From contig CAIOLZ010000265.1 of NCBI GenBank assembly GCA_903859265.1, forward strand, positions 1 through 6,849: a DNA stretch of 6,849 nt, written 5' to 3'. The notes under the pieces were generated by a model that was given only the letters and a program-made list of their open reading frames with translations, was not told the DNA's origin and did no database searches. The stretch comes from an uncultured beta proteobacterium. Its GTDB lineage: Bacteria; Pseudomonadota; Gammaproteobacteria; Burkholderiales; Burkholderiaceae_C. A program made the translations under genes and the position numbers. Shown here one piece after another: positions 1 through 5,027 of this stretch; positions within the stretch are counted from its first letter, which is position 1; every line of letters starts with the position of its first letter.

Positions 1-194
1 CCGGCGGCCTTGTTAAGTTCGTCAAACGCCAGCTCCACGGACTTGCTCGCGGCTTGGCCGTAGCGGCCAGCAGCACCGGTGAGCTCTAGCACCATGCCCA
101 CCGTGTGGCTGCACGAAGGGGTCTGGGCTATCGCCTGGGGCATGGCGATGAGGGTCGTGATGGCAAGTGCTGTCGATGTCAGAAGCAGGCGCAT
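1..194 (-). CDS. LivK-like periplasmic substrate-binding protein of an ABC transporter (partial, N-terminus only)
   Basis: Only the first 64 codons are present; the gene runs off the left edge of the window. The start is ATG at 194-192, preceded by a GGAG ribosome binding site about 8 nt upstream. Residues 1-23 form a typical Sec signal peptide: R2, then a hydrophobic stretch, ending in an A-I-A cleavage motif at 21-23. The mature start contains VGMVLELTGAAGRYGQ (32-47) followed by KSVELAFDELN, which matches the N-terminal lobe of the branched-chain amino acid/amide-type (Peripla_BP_6, LivK-like) binding proteins, where the T-G-x-x-x-x-Y-G segment opens the ligand-binding lobe. It lies 48 nt downstream of the aldo/keto reductase gene on the same strand and is probably in its operon; permease and ATPase genes would be expected beyond the edge. 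The ligand cannot be told from this fragment. Confidence 0.8.
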   Translation of the reverse strand, partial: MRLLLTSTALAITTLIAMPQAIAQTPSCSHTVGMVLELTGAAGRYGQAASKSVELAFDELNKAA

Positions 195-242
195 GGTGGT
201 GTCTCCGGTGGTTGAATGGGAAGGTAAAAGGGGCGGGAAATT

Positions 243-1304
243 TCAGGTCTTGTTCAGGTCGTATTTCATGATCCGGCCGTGCGGGCCATTCTTGTCGCGT
301 TCCAGCGTATAGGTATCACCAGCTGGCCCAGGATGTGCTGCAAGCAGGGGCGCGAGCAAGGCGTGGTCGGCGGCATCGAGTTGCAGGCCGAATACTTTCA
401 GGGTGTCGCCGATGCGGTCACCATAGCGTGCTCCGATGATGGAGGCGGCGACGGCGGGCTGGTCAAGTACCCAGCGTGTGGCGACGGTGGAAAGCGTAAC
501 GTTATGTCGGTCTGCTATGGTCTTCAGGGCCTGCAGCAGTGCCTGGAAGGTGTCCCAGCCGCCGAACTCGTCAATGATGAGTTTGTACTTGACCAGAGAG
601 CGGTTGCCCGGGTCGCTACCGGGCTCGCTTTGACCCAACCAGCGCTCCGACAAAAAACCGCCAGCAAGCGTGCCGTAGCACAGCAGTTGCATGCCATTGC
701 GCGCGCCTAGCGCCGCCAGCGTGTTGCCCGCGCGTCGGTCCAGCAGGGAATACTGAACCTGCATGCTGACCAGCGGTACGCCGGCCTGCAACATCGCCTG
801 CGTCGATGGGGTGTCGAAATTGGTGCCACCCAAGTGCGCAATAAGCCCCTCGCTGCGCAGCTTGTTAAGAATTTGCGCCACCTCGACAAAATTGCCGATC
901 CGGTAATTCCACCAGTGAAACTGTACGAGGTCCAATTGCTCCACTTGCAGGCGTTGCAGCGAACGCATGACGATGCGCCGCACATAGGCCTCATCGACGT
1001 GACCCAGGTCGCCATAGTCGGGCACAAACTTGGTGTGCACTTGCAAGCGCTTGAGGCCGGCCGCGCGCTGGCGCGCGTTGAACTCGCCGTACATGACTTC
1101 CACACCGGTGTAGATGTCAGCACCGTCCACGGTGTTTAGGCCTGCGGCAACAAACGCCGCCATGTCGGTCAGTGCCCGCTCGCGGTCCACGGCACCGTGG
1201 TCACCGGCCAATTGCCAGCCACCGCGGATGATGCGGGGAATGTGGTAGCCGCAGGTCAGTTCAGTGGTTTCCACCGTTTGTGCGGTATCGGCAGCGTGGT
1301 TCAT
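243..1304 (-). CDS. Aldo/keto reductase, 353 aa
   Basis: NAD(P)H-dependent oxidoreductase with a TIM-barrel fold, presumably cytoplasmic. The four catalytic residues of the superfamily are visible: Asp60 and Tyr65 in VDGADIYTG, Lys92 in HTKF, and His130 in LVQFHWWNY. The C-terminal cofactor-binding part is at about 273-302 (TRWVLDQPAVAASIIGARYGDRI), where the family carries its conserved I-x-G-A-R segment. The whole barrel appears intact and the length is normal for the larger bacterial members. The HWWNY segment places it among the poorly characterised oxidoreductase-like aldo/keto reductases rather than the classical aldose reductases. Its ATG overlaps the stop of the upstream TIGR04076-like gene (ATGA, read on the minus strand), indicating translational coupling. 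A LivK-like binding protein gene follows 48 nt later. The substrate is unknown; a sugar, ketone or aldehyde derived from the imported solute is an inference. Confidence 0.9.
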   Translation of the reverse strand: MNHAADTAQTVETTELTCGYHIPRIIRGGWQLAGDHGAVDRERALTDMAAFVAAGLNTVDGADIYTGVEVMYGEFNARQRAAGLKRLQVHTKFVPDYGDLGHVDEAYVRRIVMRSLQRLQVEQLDLVQFHWWNYRIGNFVEVAQILNKLRSEGLIAHLGGTNFDTPSTQAMLQAGVPLVSMQVQYSLLDRRAGNTLAALGARNGMQLLCYGTLAGGFLSERWLGQSEPGSDPGNRSLVKYKLIIDEFGGWDTFQALLQALKTIADRHNVTLSTVATRWVLDQPAVAASIIGARYGDRIGDTLKVFGLQLDAADHALLAPLLAAHPGPAGDTYTLERDKNGPHGRIMKYDLNKT

Positions 1305-1651
1305 GGGGTCGGTGCCTTTGGCAGGGGAACGGCGGTGGTATCGGCATGGCTGAAGCTGCGCTTGCCTATGCGTGAAATACGAAAACGGGTTGGGCAGTGC
1401 GGGTCTGGGCAGGCCACTTCGGCGTCGGTACTCATCCAGTCGTGGGGATGCGTTTCGCGCTGTTTGGCGGGAAGCAGCGGCAGCAAGGCTGCGAGCGAGT
1501 ACATTGAAAAGCCTTGGTTAGGCGGAAAGTGCAGCATCTCGCCACGCACTTCAAACCAGTCGCCCACCCGCGCATTGCATTGGATCTTGGCGCCCGTGGG
1601 GTTTATGACCTCCACGCGAAGGTCAAACAACTCAAATTCGTCCGTATTCAT
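1301..1651 (-). CDS. Small TIGR04076-like protein of unknown function, 116 aa
   Basis: Residues 9-40 (FDLRVEVINPTG, then Cys25 and VGDWFEVRGEML) and 71-95 (DWMSTDAEVACPDPHCPTRFRISRI) reproduce the layout of the TIGR04076 family: a beta-strand opening, a single Cys ahead of a V-G-D-x-F-x-V segment, a helical middle (48-66), and a C-P-D-P motif (Cys81, with another Cys at 86) before the last strand. The tail from about 97 on is extra, proline-rich and probably disordered. No signal peptide or membrane segment is seen. It is the first gene behind the promoter and palindrome at 1691-1748, and its stop overlaps the start of the aldo/keto reductase, so the two products are probably made in a fixed ratio and may work together. 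No clear Shine-Dalgarno sequence precedes the ATG; the leader is AT-rich instead. Function unknown; the cysteines suggest metal binding or redox, which is inference. Confidence 0.75.
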   Translation of the reverse strand: MNTDEFELFDLRVEVINPTGAKIQCNARVGDWFEVRGEMLHFPPNQGFSMYSLAALLPLLPAKQRETHPHDWMSTDAEVACPDPHCPTRFRISRIGKRSFSHADTTAVPLPKAPTP

Positions 1652-1690
1652 GTGGAGGCAAAGATTGATTTCGTGATTAATAAACTGAAT

Positions 1691-1710
1691 TTGGTATAAA
1701 AATATACCAA
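1691..1710. promoter_or_regulatory. Candidate operator: perfect palindrome TTGGTATA-AAAA-TATACCAA
   Basis: An exact 8-nt inverted repeat with a 4-nt AT spacer. It lies immediately downstream of the predicted -10 box, from about +4 to +23 of the expected transcript, where a bound protein would block RNA polymerase. The arms contain the GGT...ACC core seen in operators of GntR/FadR-family regulators, and a gene for such a regulator ends 100 nt away. FadR-type sites usually have a shorter distance between GT and AC than the 10 nt seen here, so the assignment is an inference from position and symmetry. The site could also bind another dimeric repressor. Confidence 0.55.
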
Positions 1711-1719
1711 TATGAGGAA

Positions 1720-1748
1720 ATTATGGGCACTTGATACGCCGCGATCAA
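1720..1748 (-). promoter_or_regulatory. Sigma70-type promoter of the TIGR04076-aldo/keto reductase-binding protein operon
   Basis: Read on the minus strand: TTGATC (-35, 1748-1743, four of six consensus bases), a 17-nt spacer, then CATAAT (-10, 1725-1720, five of six). Transcription would start near 1713, leaving a leader of about 60 nt before the ATG at 1651. The palindrome at 1691-1710 falls within the first transcribed bases. The -35 box overlaps one arm of a weak inverted repeat, TTGAT-N8-ATCAA (1731-1748). Confidence 0.6.
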
Positions 1749-1810
1749 TAGGGTTTTCCCGTGTATGTTCCGGGGGTAATCGCGGGTGTCTGAAGCCGGA
1801 CTGAAAAATC

Positions 1811-2674
1811 CTAGGCGATCTTTTTGCGGGGGGTGCTGGGCATTTTCCGCGGTACCGAAACCTTGTCCAGAATGACCGCTTTAGCGCCTTGCACCTGGGT
1901 TAGCGTACGCCGGCGCAGGCGCTTGGCGGTGGCGCGTTCGTAGGCGGATTCCAGCACGCTGATACGGTCGGCGGTGGCCTGGTCAATCTGCTCGGGGTCA
2001 CCGCTTTCTATGGCAGCAAGCGACGACGTCAGGGTTTGTGTAGAGATCGCTATATTGGGCAGCTCACGCAAGGCCAGCAGACGTACCACTTCGATACGAC
2101 GCAGCATCACATCCATCATCTTCACCAGTATAGGATTTTGCGTCGCTCGCGCGACCGCGATGTTGAAGCGGGTGCTCGCCAGCGTCATCAGCTGTGCGCA
2201 CTCGTCAGTGATTTTGCGCCCCTGGAATCTCTTGACGGTTTCCGCGCTGAGCTGGACAGCGCTGCGCATGCGTTCAAAGTCAGAGGGCGTGGCATACATT
2301 GCCGCCAGGCGTGCTATGTGAGGCTCAACGAGGCGGCGCGCTTCGAGCGTGCTTTCCAGGTCGTCCAATGGGAGGCCGGGCAACGGAACACCCGACAGGT
2401 CGGGCGGAATCGTCTCGCTGATCACAAAGATCCCCCCCGAAGATCCAGGCACCACTTGCACGATACCGCCTCGCACCAGCAGCTTGATGGACTCACGCAG
2501 CGTGGGCCGGCTCACGCCCAACTGCTTGGATAGGTCTTGCTCCGAAGGCAGGCGCTCGCCGACTTTCACGTCACCCGCGTTGATGGCCTCTGTGATCCGA
2601 TAGGCTACGACTTCGCAGGGCCGCACCAGCTGTACGGGCTGAAATTCGAAACGGGTTGGTTTGGTACGCGCCAC
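1811..2674 (-). CDS. GntR-family transcriptional regulator, FadR (FCD) subfamily, 287 aa
   Basis: DNA-binding repressor or activator, probably a dimer controlling the neighbouring transporter/reductase operon. I place the start at GTG 2674 because AGGAG (2684-2680) sits 5 nt before it; an in-frame ATG at 2728 would give 305 aa but has no such site. The winged helix-turn-helix spans about residues 17-87, with the LPSEQDLSKQLGVSRPTLRESIKLL signature at about 42-66 and a wing ending in GSSGGIFV. The FCD ligand domain covers about 106-254. By eye, the His residues that bind metal in most FCD domains are replaced: Phe-Asn (N171) instead of Phe-His, and Leu215 and Arg237 at the two later positions. 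The effector may therefore bind without metal, as in E. coli FadR. A basic tail (RRR, then RKKIA at the end) extends about 30 residues past the domain, which is unusual. Target and effector are unknown. Confidence 0.88.
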   Translation of the reverse strand: MARTKPTRFEFQPVQLVRPCEVVAYRITEAINAGDVKVGERLPSEQDLSKQLGVSRPTLRESIKLLVRGGIVQVVPGSSGGIFVISETIPPDLSGVPLPGLPLDDLESTLEARRLVEPHIARLAAMYATPSDFERMRSAVQLSAETVKRFQGRKITDECAQLMTLASTRFNIAVARATQNPILVKMMDVMLRRIEVVRLLALRELPNIAISTQTLTSSLAAIESGDPEQIDQATADRISVLESAYERATAKRLRRRTLTQVQGAKAVILDKVSVPRKMPSTPRKKIA

Positions 2675-2679
2675 AAAGT

Positions 2680-2684
2680 CTCCT
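2680..2684 (-). promoter_or_regulatory. Ribosome binding site deciding the regulator's start
   Basis: On the minus strand AGGAG stands 5 nt before GTG 2674. This favours the GTG over the ATG at 2728, which has no comparable purine run upstream. With the later start, the residues between the two become leader sequence and the protein begins close to the winged-helix domain, as is usual in this family. Confidence 0.65.
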
Positions 2685-2698
2685 AAGCGGTCGCATGG

Positions 2699-2709
2699 TA
2701 CTTTAAGTA
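2699..2709. promoter_or_regulatory. Short palindrome TACTT-T-AAGTA upstream of the regulator start
   Basis: Perfect 5-1-5 inverted repeat 15 nt upstream of the AGGAG site of the GntR-family gene, so in its leader or promoter. Its AAGTAT word recurs in the inverted repeat at 2828-2856. It could be an autoregulatory site, but it does not match the palindrome at 1691-1710. Weak evidence; short AT palindromes also arise by chance. Confidence 0.25.
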
Positions 2710-2827
2710 TGCTTGGCCAGTCTGCCATCTGTTCCGCGCAGGCTGATGGCGCGTTCTAACTATTGTCCTAGCACGGTTGCGGGCATTCGTACATTCAATC
2801 GAACTGGAAATATGCTGAGTAATGGCG

Positions 2828-2856
2828 TAAGTATCATGAAATGATGAAAATACTTA
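2828..2856. repeat. Inverted repeat TAAGTAT-N15-ATACTTA
   Basis: Two perfect 7-nt arms (2828-2834 and 2850-2856) with a 15-nt AT-rich spacer that itself contains TCAT-GAA-ATGA (2834-2844). It lies about 155-180 nt upstream of the GntR-family gene start in otherwise non-coding sequence. Could be an upstream regulator site or a hairpin. No poly-T run of a standard terminator follows on either strand. Confidence 0.35.
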
Positions 2857-3104
2857 TTTGTGTATTGCAATCAATATAGGAAGAAGTTCATAAATATTCA
2901 TTCTGGCGCTTTAGGACTGGCTGAATATTTTGGACACATTCCAATGATCTGCGCCTGCGAAAGAGGCCCTTACGTTCGCAGCAGCAAGGCTAGACATTTC
3001 AGCGCGTTGCTTGCCACAGGGCGTTCGCGAGCGTCGAGTCTTTCTATAAATGGATTCGATAGTATGGATGCTATCAAATGCGATGGGTTACGCATTGAAA
3101 CGAA

Positions 3105-3230
3105 TTATTCAAAGTCTCCCCGTTCACCTTCTTTAAGTCGCTCTAAATGCCGCTCGACCTGCATCAGTACCTCATCGCGTTTGGGCGATGGGGGTACGTC
3201 GCCCCATAAGTGGCGCAGGCGATGAAACGG
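3105..3230 (-). pseudogene. Possible decayed gene remnant (C-terminal-like fragment), not recognised
   Basis: Between an upstream stop (3231-3233) and TAA (3105-3107), one minus-strand frame reads 41 residues with a protein-like composition: HLWGDVPPSPKRDE followed by an amphipathic, charged helix-like segment, VLMQVERHLERLKEGE. The only ATG in it would give 19 residues, preceded by GAGG at 5 nt. An overlapping frame (3366-3172) has a plausible start and ends nearby, so a frameshifted gene is possible. No family was recognised and chance is a serious alternative. Confidence 0.2.
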
Positions 3231-3475
3231 CTAAATAGCGCAATGCAATTTGCAATGTTCCTTCGGCCATTAGATTTTTCCGGCTCGCCGCCGTGAGATC
3301 AAATACGTAAACGCAGACGGCTTTTCTACCCCACATTAGCAGCATTAACGCCCCTGCTAGCACCAATTAAGGGCCACAACATCACCTGCGGCATCGGCGA
3401 GCATGACGGTCGGGTGCGGTCCACTGTGCGGCCTGATGGCATGAACCAACCTGTGGCCGCCGAAGGGGCCGGCCG

Positions 3476-4375
3476 CTATGCCGCCAGTTCGGCCCGTATC
3501 GCCTTCAGTTCGCTCAGACGCTCGGCGCTGGCCTTCGGGTAGGCCAGGCTCATCGCTTCAAAGGTTTCCAGCACGATCTGCGACACGATCCGGCGCGAGC
3601 GGTTCGTGTCATCGGCGGGCACCACGTACCAGGGCGAGTCGCTGGTGCTGGTCGCGCTCAGGCACTGCTCGTAGGCGGTCATGTAGGCCGGCCAGAACTT
3701 GCGCTCCCGGATATCGGCGGCCGTGAATTTCCAGTTCTTCGCCGGGTCGTCGATGCGTTCGATGAAGCGCTTTCGTTGCTCTTCCTTCGAGAGATGCAGG
3801 AAGAACTTGATGATTCGTGTGCCGTTGATGTGCAGATGGCGCTCGAGATCGACGATGGAGCGGTAGCGGTCTTGCCAGATGTCGGTGTTGCTGCCCTTCG
3901 CGTCCTTCGCGTCCTTCGCTCCATTCGGTCCATCGGCCAATCCTTCGCTGCGCAGGATGTTGGGGTGGACCCGGACGATCAGCACCTCCTCGTAGTACGA
4001 ACGGTTGAAGATGCCGATACGCCCGCGTTCCGGCAGGTCGCGCGTGGTGCGCCACAAGAAGTCGTGCTGCAGTTCCGCCTCGCTTGGATGCTTGAAGCTG
4101 AACACCTGGCAGCCCTGCGGATTGACGCCGGACATCACATGCTGGATGGCGCCGTCCTTGCCGGCCGAGTCCATGCCCTGGAAGATCAGCAGCACCGCCT
4201 GCTGGTTGGCGGCATACAGCAGTTGTTGGGCCGCGCTCAGATGCTCCACATGTTTCTGCAGGCGCGTGGCTACCTGCTTGTCCGACTTGCACAACGGCGC
4301 CATCGTCGTGGCACGGCTGGCCAGGTCCACGACCTCACCCTGCAAGACGCGAAACCCATCCGAATCGATCTTCAT
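3476..4375 (-). CDS. ppk2: PPK2-family polyphosphate kinase (polyphosphate:nucleotide phosphotransferase), 299 aa
   Basis: Cytoplasmic enzyme that transfers phosphate between inorganic polyphosphate and nucleotides. The P-loop fold is complete: Walker A GMDSAGKDG at 67-75 (Asp69, Lys73), the diagnostic HVMSGVNPQG at 79-88, Walker B and following segment RIGIFNRSYYEEVLIVRVHP at 119-138 (Asn124, Arg125), and the lid ERIDDPAKNWKF at 206-217. One PPK2 domain and a GKDG rather than GKGG loop suggest the subgroup that phosphorylates AMP and ADP from polyphosphate (class III / TIGR03709-like); this subclass is inferred. A loop at about 147-162 carries an AKDAKDAKG insertion made by a 9-nt tandem repeat, probably length-variable. 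The ATG at 4375 has a weak AGG 6 nt upstream. It follows a 26-codon ORF by 25 nt and diverges from the DksA-like gene, which suits a role in starvation or low-oxygen energy balance. Confidence 0.92.
   Translation of the reverse strand: MKIDSDGFRVLQGEVVDLASRATTMAPLCKSDKQVATRLQKHVEHLSAAQQLLYAANQQAVLLIFQGMDSAGKDGAIQHVMSGVNPQGCQVFSFKHPSEAELQHDFLWRTTRDLPERGRIGIFNRSYYEEVLIVRVHPNILRSEGLADGPNGAKDAKDAKGSNTDIWQDRYRSIVDLERHLHINGTRIIKFFLHLSKEEQRKRFIERIDDPAKNWKFTAADIRERKFWPAYMTAYEQCLSATSTSDSPWYVVPADDTNRSRRIVSQIVLETFEAMSLAYPKASAERLSELKAIRAELAA
3895..3921. repeat. 9-nt tandem repeat inside ppk2
   Basis: CCTTCGCGT occurs twice in full (3895-3903, 3904-3912) and is followed by CCTTCGCTC, matching seven of nine. 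On the minus strand it encodes Lys-Asp-Ala repeats in a surface loop between the Walker B region and the next helix of the kinase. Because the unit is a multiple of three, slippage would change the loop length without breaking the frame. Confidence 0.75.
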
Positions 4376-4400
4376 CGCAAACCTATCTTGGACATCTGTT

Positions 4401-4481
4401 TCAGCGCTGCAGCCAGTGTCGCGCCCGCTCGGCCATCGCCGGTGTCAAGGCATTGCGCTCCTGCGTGGACAACTTGGGCAT
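4401..4481 (-). CDS. 26-residue ORF upstream of ppk2 (small protein or truncated relic)
   Basis: ATG at 4481 with AGAGGA (4493-4488) 6 nt before it, the best ribosome binding site in this region. It encodes MPKLSTQERNALTPAMAERARHWLQR, which is basic, helix-prone and has no membrane segment. Its stop lies 25 nt before the ppk2 start, so it would be co-transcribed and could set ppk2 translation as a leader. The opening M-P-x-L-S-x-x-E-R-N-A-L resembles the first residues of small stress-cluster proteins I recall from proteobacteria, after which it diverges, so it may be a truncated copy. That resemblance is from memory and unverified. Confidence 0.4.
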   Translation of the reverse strand: MPKLSTQERNALTPAMAERARHWLQR

Positions 4482-4544
4482 GCAAAGTCCTCTTCTTTCA
4501 ACCTATGGCGTCCATCCATTGAGCCACCTCTGACGAACGCCGTC

Positions 4545-4578
4545 GGTCTGTCGCCGCACAGACCCTGCGCGACGCGCA
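4545..4578. promoter_or_regulatory. Two adjacent palindromes in the ppk2 / dksA-like divergent region
   Basis: GGTCTGT-CGCCGC-ACAGACC (4545-4564) is a perfect 7-6-7 inverted repeat. One base later, TGCGC-GAC-GCGCA (4566-4578) is a perfect 5-3-5 repeat. They lie midway between the ORF starting at 4481 (minus) and the DksA-like gene at 4619 (plus), so they could be operators for either direction or tandem hairpins in the transcript leader. No T-run follows, so a simple intrinsic terminator is unlikely. No clear sigma70 boxes were found in this GC-rich gap (4482-4618). Confidence 0.45.
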
Positions 4579-4618
4579 CGCTACCGTTCTCACCCAGTCC
4601 CCATTTCGAGACCGAAGG

Positions 4619-5011
4619 ATGACATCCACAGTGCAACTTTCCAGAGATCAGCGAGCCGTGCTGGCAAACCTGCTTCAAGCTCGGCTTCTGGGCTTGGAGC
4701 AGAAGCGTGAGTTGCAACTGCAGGGCCAGTCACAGGCGGTGTCGGCACGCCAGACGCTGCTGCAAGACGCCGACGACGCAGGCCAGCGGTCTGGCGAGCA
4801 CGAACTCGAAGGCATCGTTGGAGACATCGACAGCGGCGAGTTTCAGGCCATCAGCGATGCACTGCAACGCGTCCACCGCGCCGACTATGGTCTGTGCGTG
4901 CAATGCCAGGAAGCGATTCCCTTCGAGCGGCTGCTGATCGAGCCGCAGGCCCTGCGCTGTGCCGGCTGTCAGGCCCTGCACGAACGGCGCGCCAAACTCG
5001 GTCTGACCTGA
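4619..5011 (+). CDS. Short DksA/TraR-type C4 zinc-finger protein, 130 aa
   Basis: Member of the family that binds in the secondary channel of RNA polymerase and changes promoter choice, often with ppGpp. Residues about 5-88 form a charged helical hairpin (coiled coil). The zinc finger is Cys93-x2-Cys96-x17-Cys114-x2-Cys117, in YGLCVQC and LRCAGC, followed by a short C-terminal helix. The turn of the hairpin holds QDADDAGQ (49-56): Asp50 and Asp53 fit the D-x-x-D of DksA, but the alanine two residues later is Gly55. At 130 aa it is shorter than typical E. coli-type DksA (about 150) and has a reduced N-terminus, so I do not call it dksA itself. Translation start is uncertain: GAAGG directly abuts ATG 4619, too close for a normal site, and GTG at codon 5 would be 12 nt away. 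It diverges from ppk2 and converges with the alcohol dehydrogenase gene, 16 nt apart. Confidence 0.88.
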   Translation: MTSTVQLSRDQRAVLANLLQARLLGLEQKRELQLQGQSQAVSARQTLLQDADDAGQRSGEHELEGIVGDIDSGEFQAISDALQRVHRADYGLCVQCQEAIPFERLLIEPQALRCAGCQALHERRAKLGLT

Positions 5012-5019
5012 GCGTCAGG
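5007..5019. terminator. Weak hairpin CCTGA-GCG-TCAGG between converging genes
   Basis: A 5-bp stem with 3-nt loop that overlaps the stop codon of the DksA-like gene and fills most of the 16-nt gap before the stop of the alcohol dehydrogenase gene. It could act on both transcripts, but the stem is short and only CTTTA follows on the plus strand, so termination here is doubtful. Confidence 0.25.
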
Positions 5020-5027
5020 GCTGAACT

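Larger units (their letters stand above)
2730..3475. other. Gene-poor stretch between the two modules
   Basis: About 750 bases without a convincing gene. The sequence is visibly AT-richer than the flanks, and frames are broken by frequent stops. The only notable contents are the inverted repeat at 2828-2856 and a short minus-strand frame ending at 3105. No terminal inverted repeats, transposase segment or tRNA are recognisable. An open plus-strand frame at 2860-3225 gives a Ser/Arg-rich translation with no domain and no good ribosome binding site, and I regard it as non-coding. No strong intrinsic terminator for the polyphosphate kinase gene is seen next to its stop at 3476. Confidence 0.6.

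Noticed and set aside
1731..1748. TTGAT-N8-ATCAA, resembling an FNR/ANR box
   Set aside because: The FNR site has a 4-nt spacer (TTGAT-N4-ATCAA); here it is 8. The right arm is also the -35 box of the predicted promoter, so the symmetry is probably incidental.
2925..2960. ATTTTGGACACATTCC looked like a possible insertion-sequence end
   Set aside because: No matching inverted copy, target duplication or transposase segment is visible in the window.
2860..3225. Plus-strand open frame of 121 codons
   Set aside because: Ser/Arg-rich translation with no recognisable domain, no good ribosome binding site, and located in AT-richer intergenic DNA with stops in neighbouring frames.
3172..3366. Minus-strand open frame of 64 codons (MVLAGALMLLMWG...)
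   Set aside because: No family recognised and no convincing ribosome site; kept only as part of the possible relic around 3105-3230.
3455..3475. GC-rich GGCC-containing segment after the ppk2 stop as a terminator
   Set aside because: The arms pair poorly and no T-run follows on the minus strand.
3776..4522. Long plus-strand open frame opposite ppk2 (248 codons)
   Set aside because: It is the antisense of a gene with complete PPK2 motifs; high-GC codon bias produces such long opposite-strand frames.
4445..4717. Minus-strand open frame of 90 codons across the ppk2/dksA-like gap
   Set aside because: It covers the start of the DksA-like gene in antisense, has no domain-like sequence, and the better ribosome site belongs to the 26-codon ORF in another frame.
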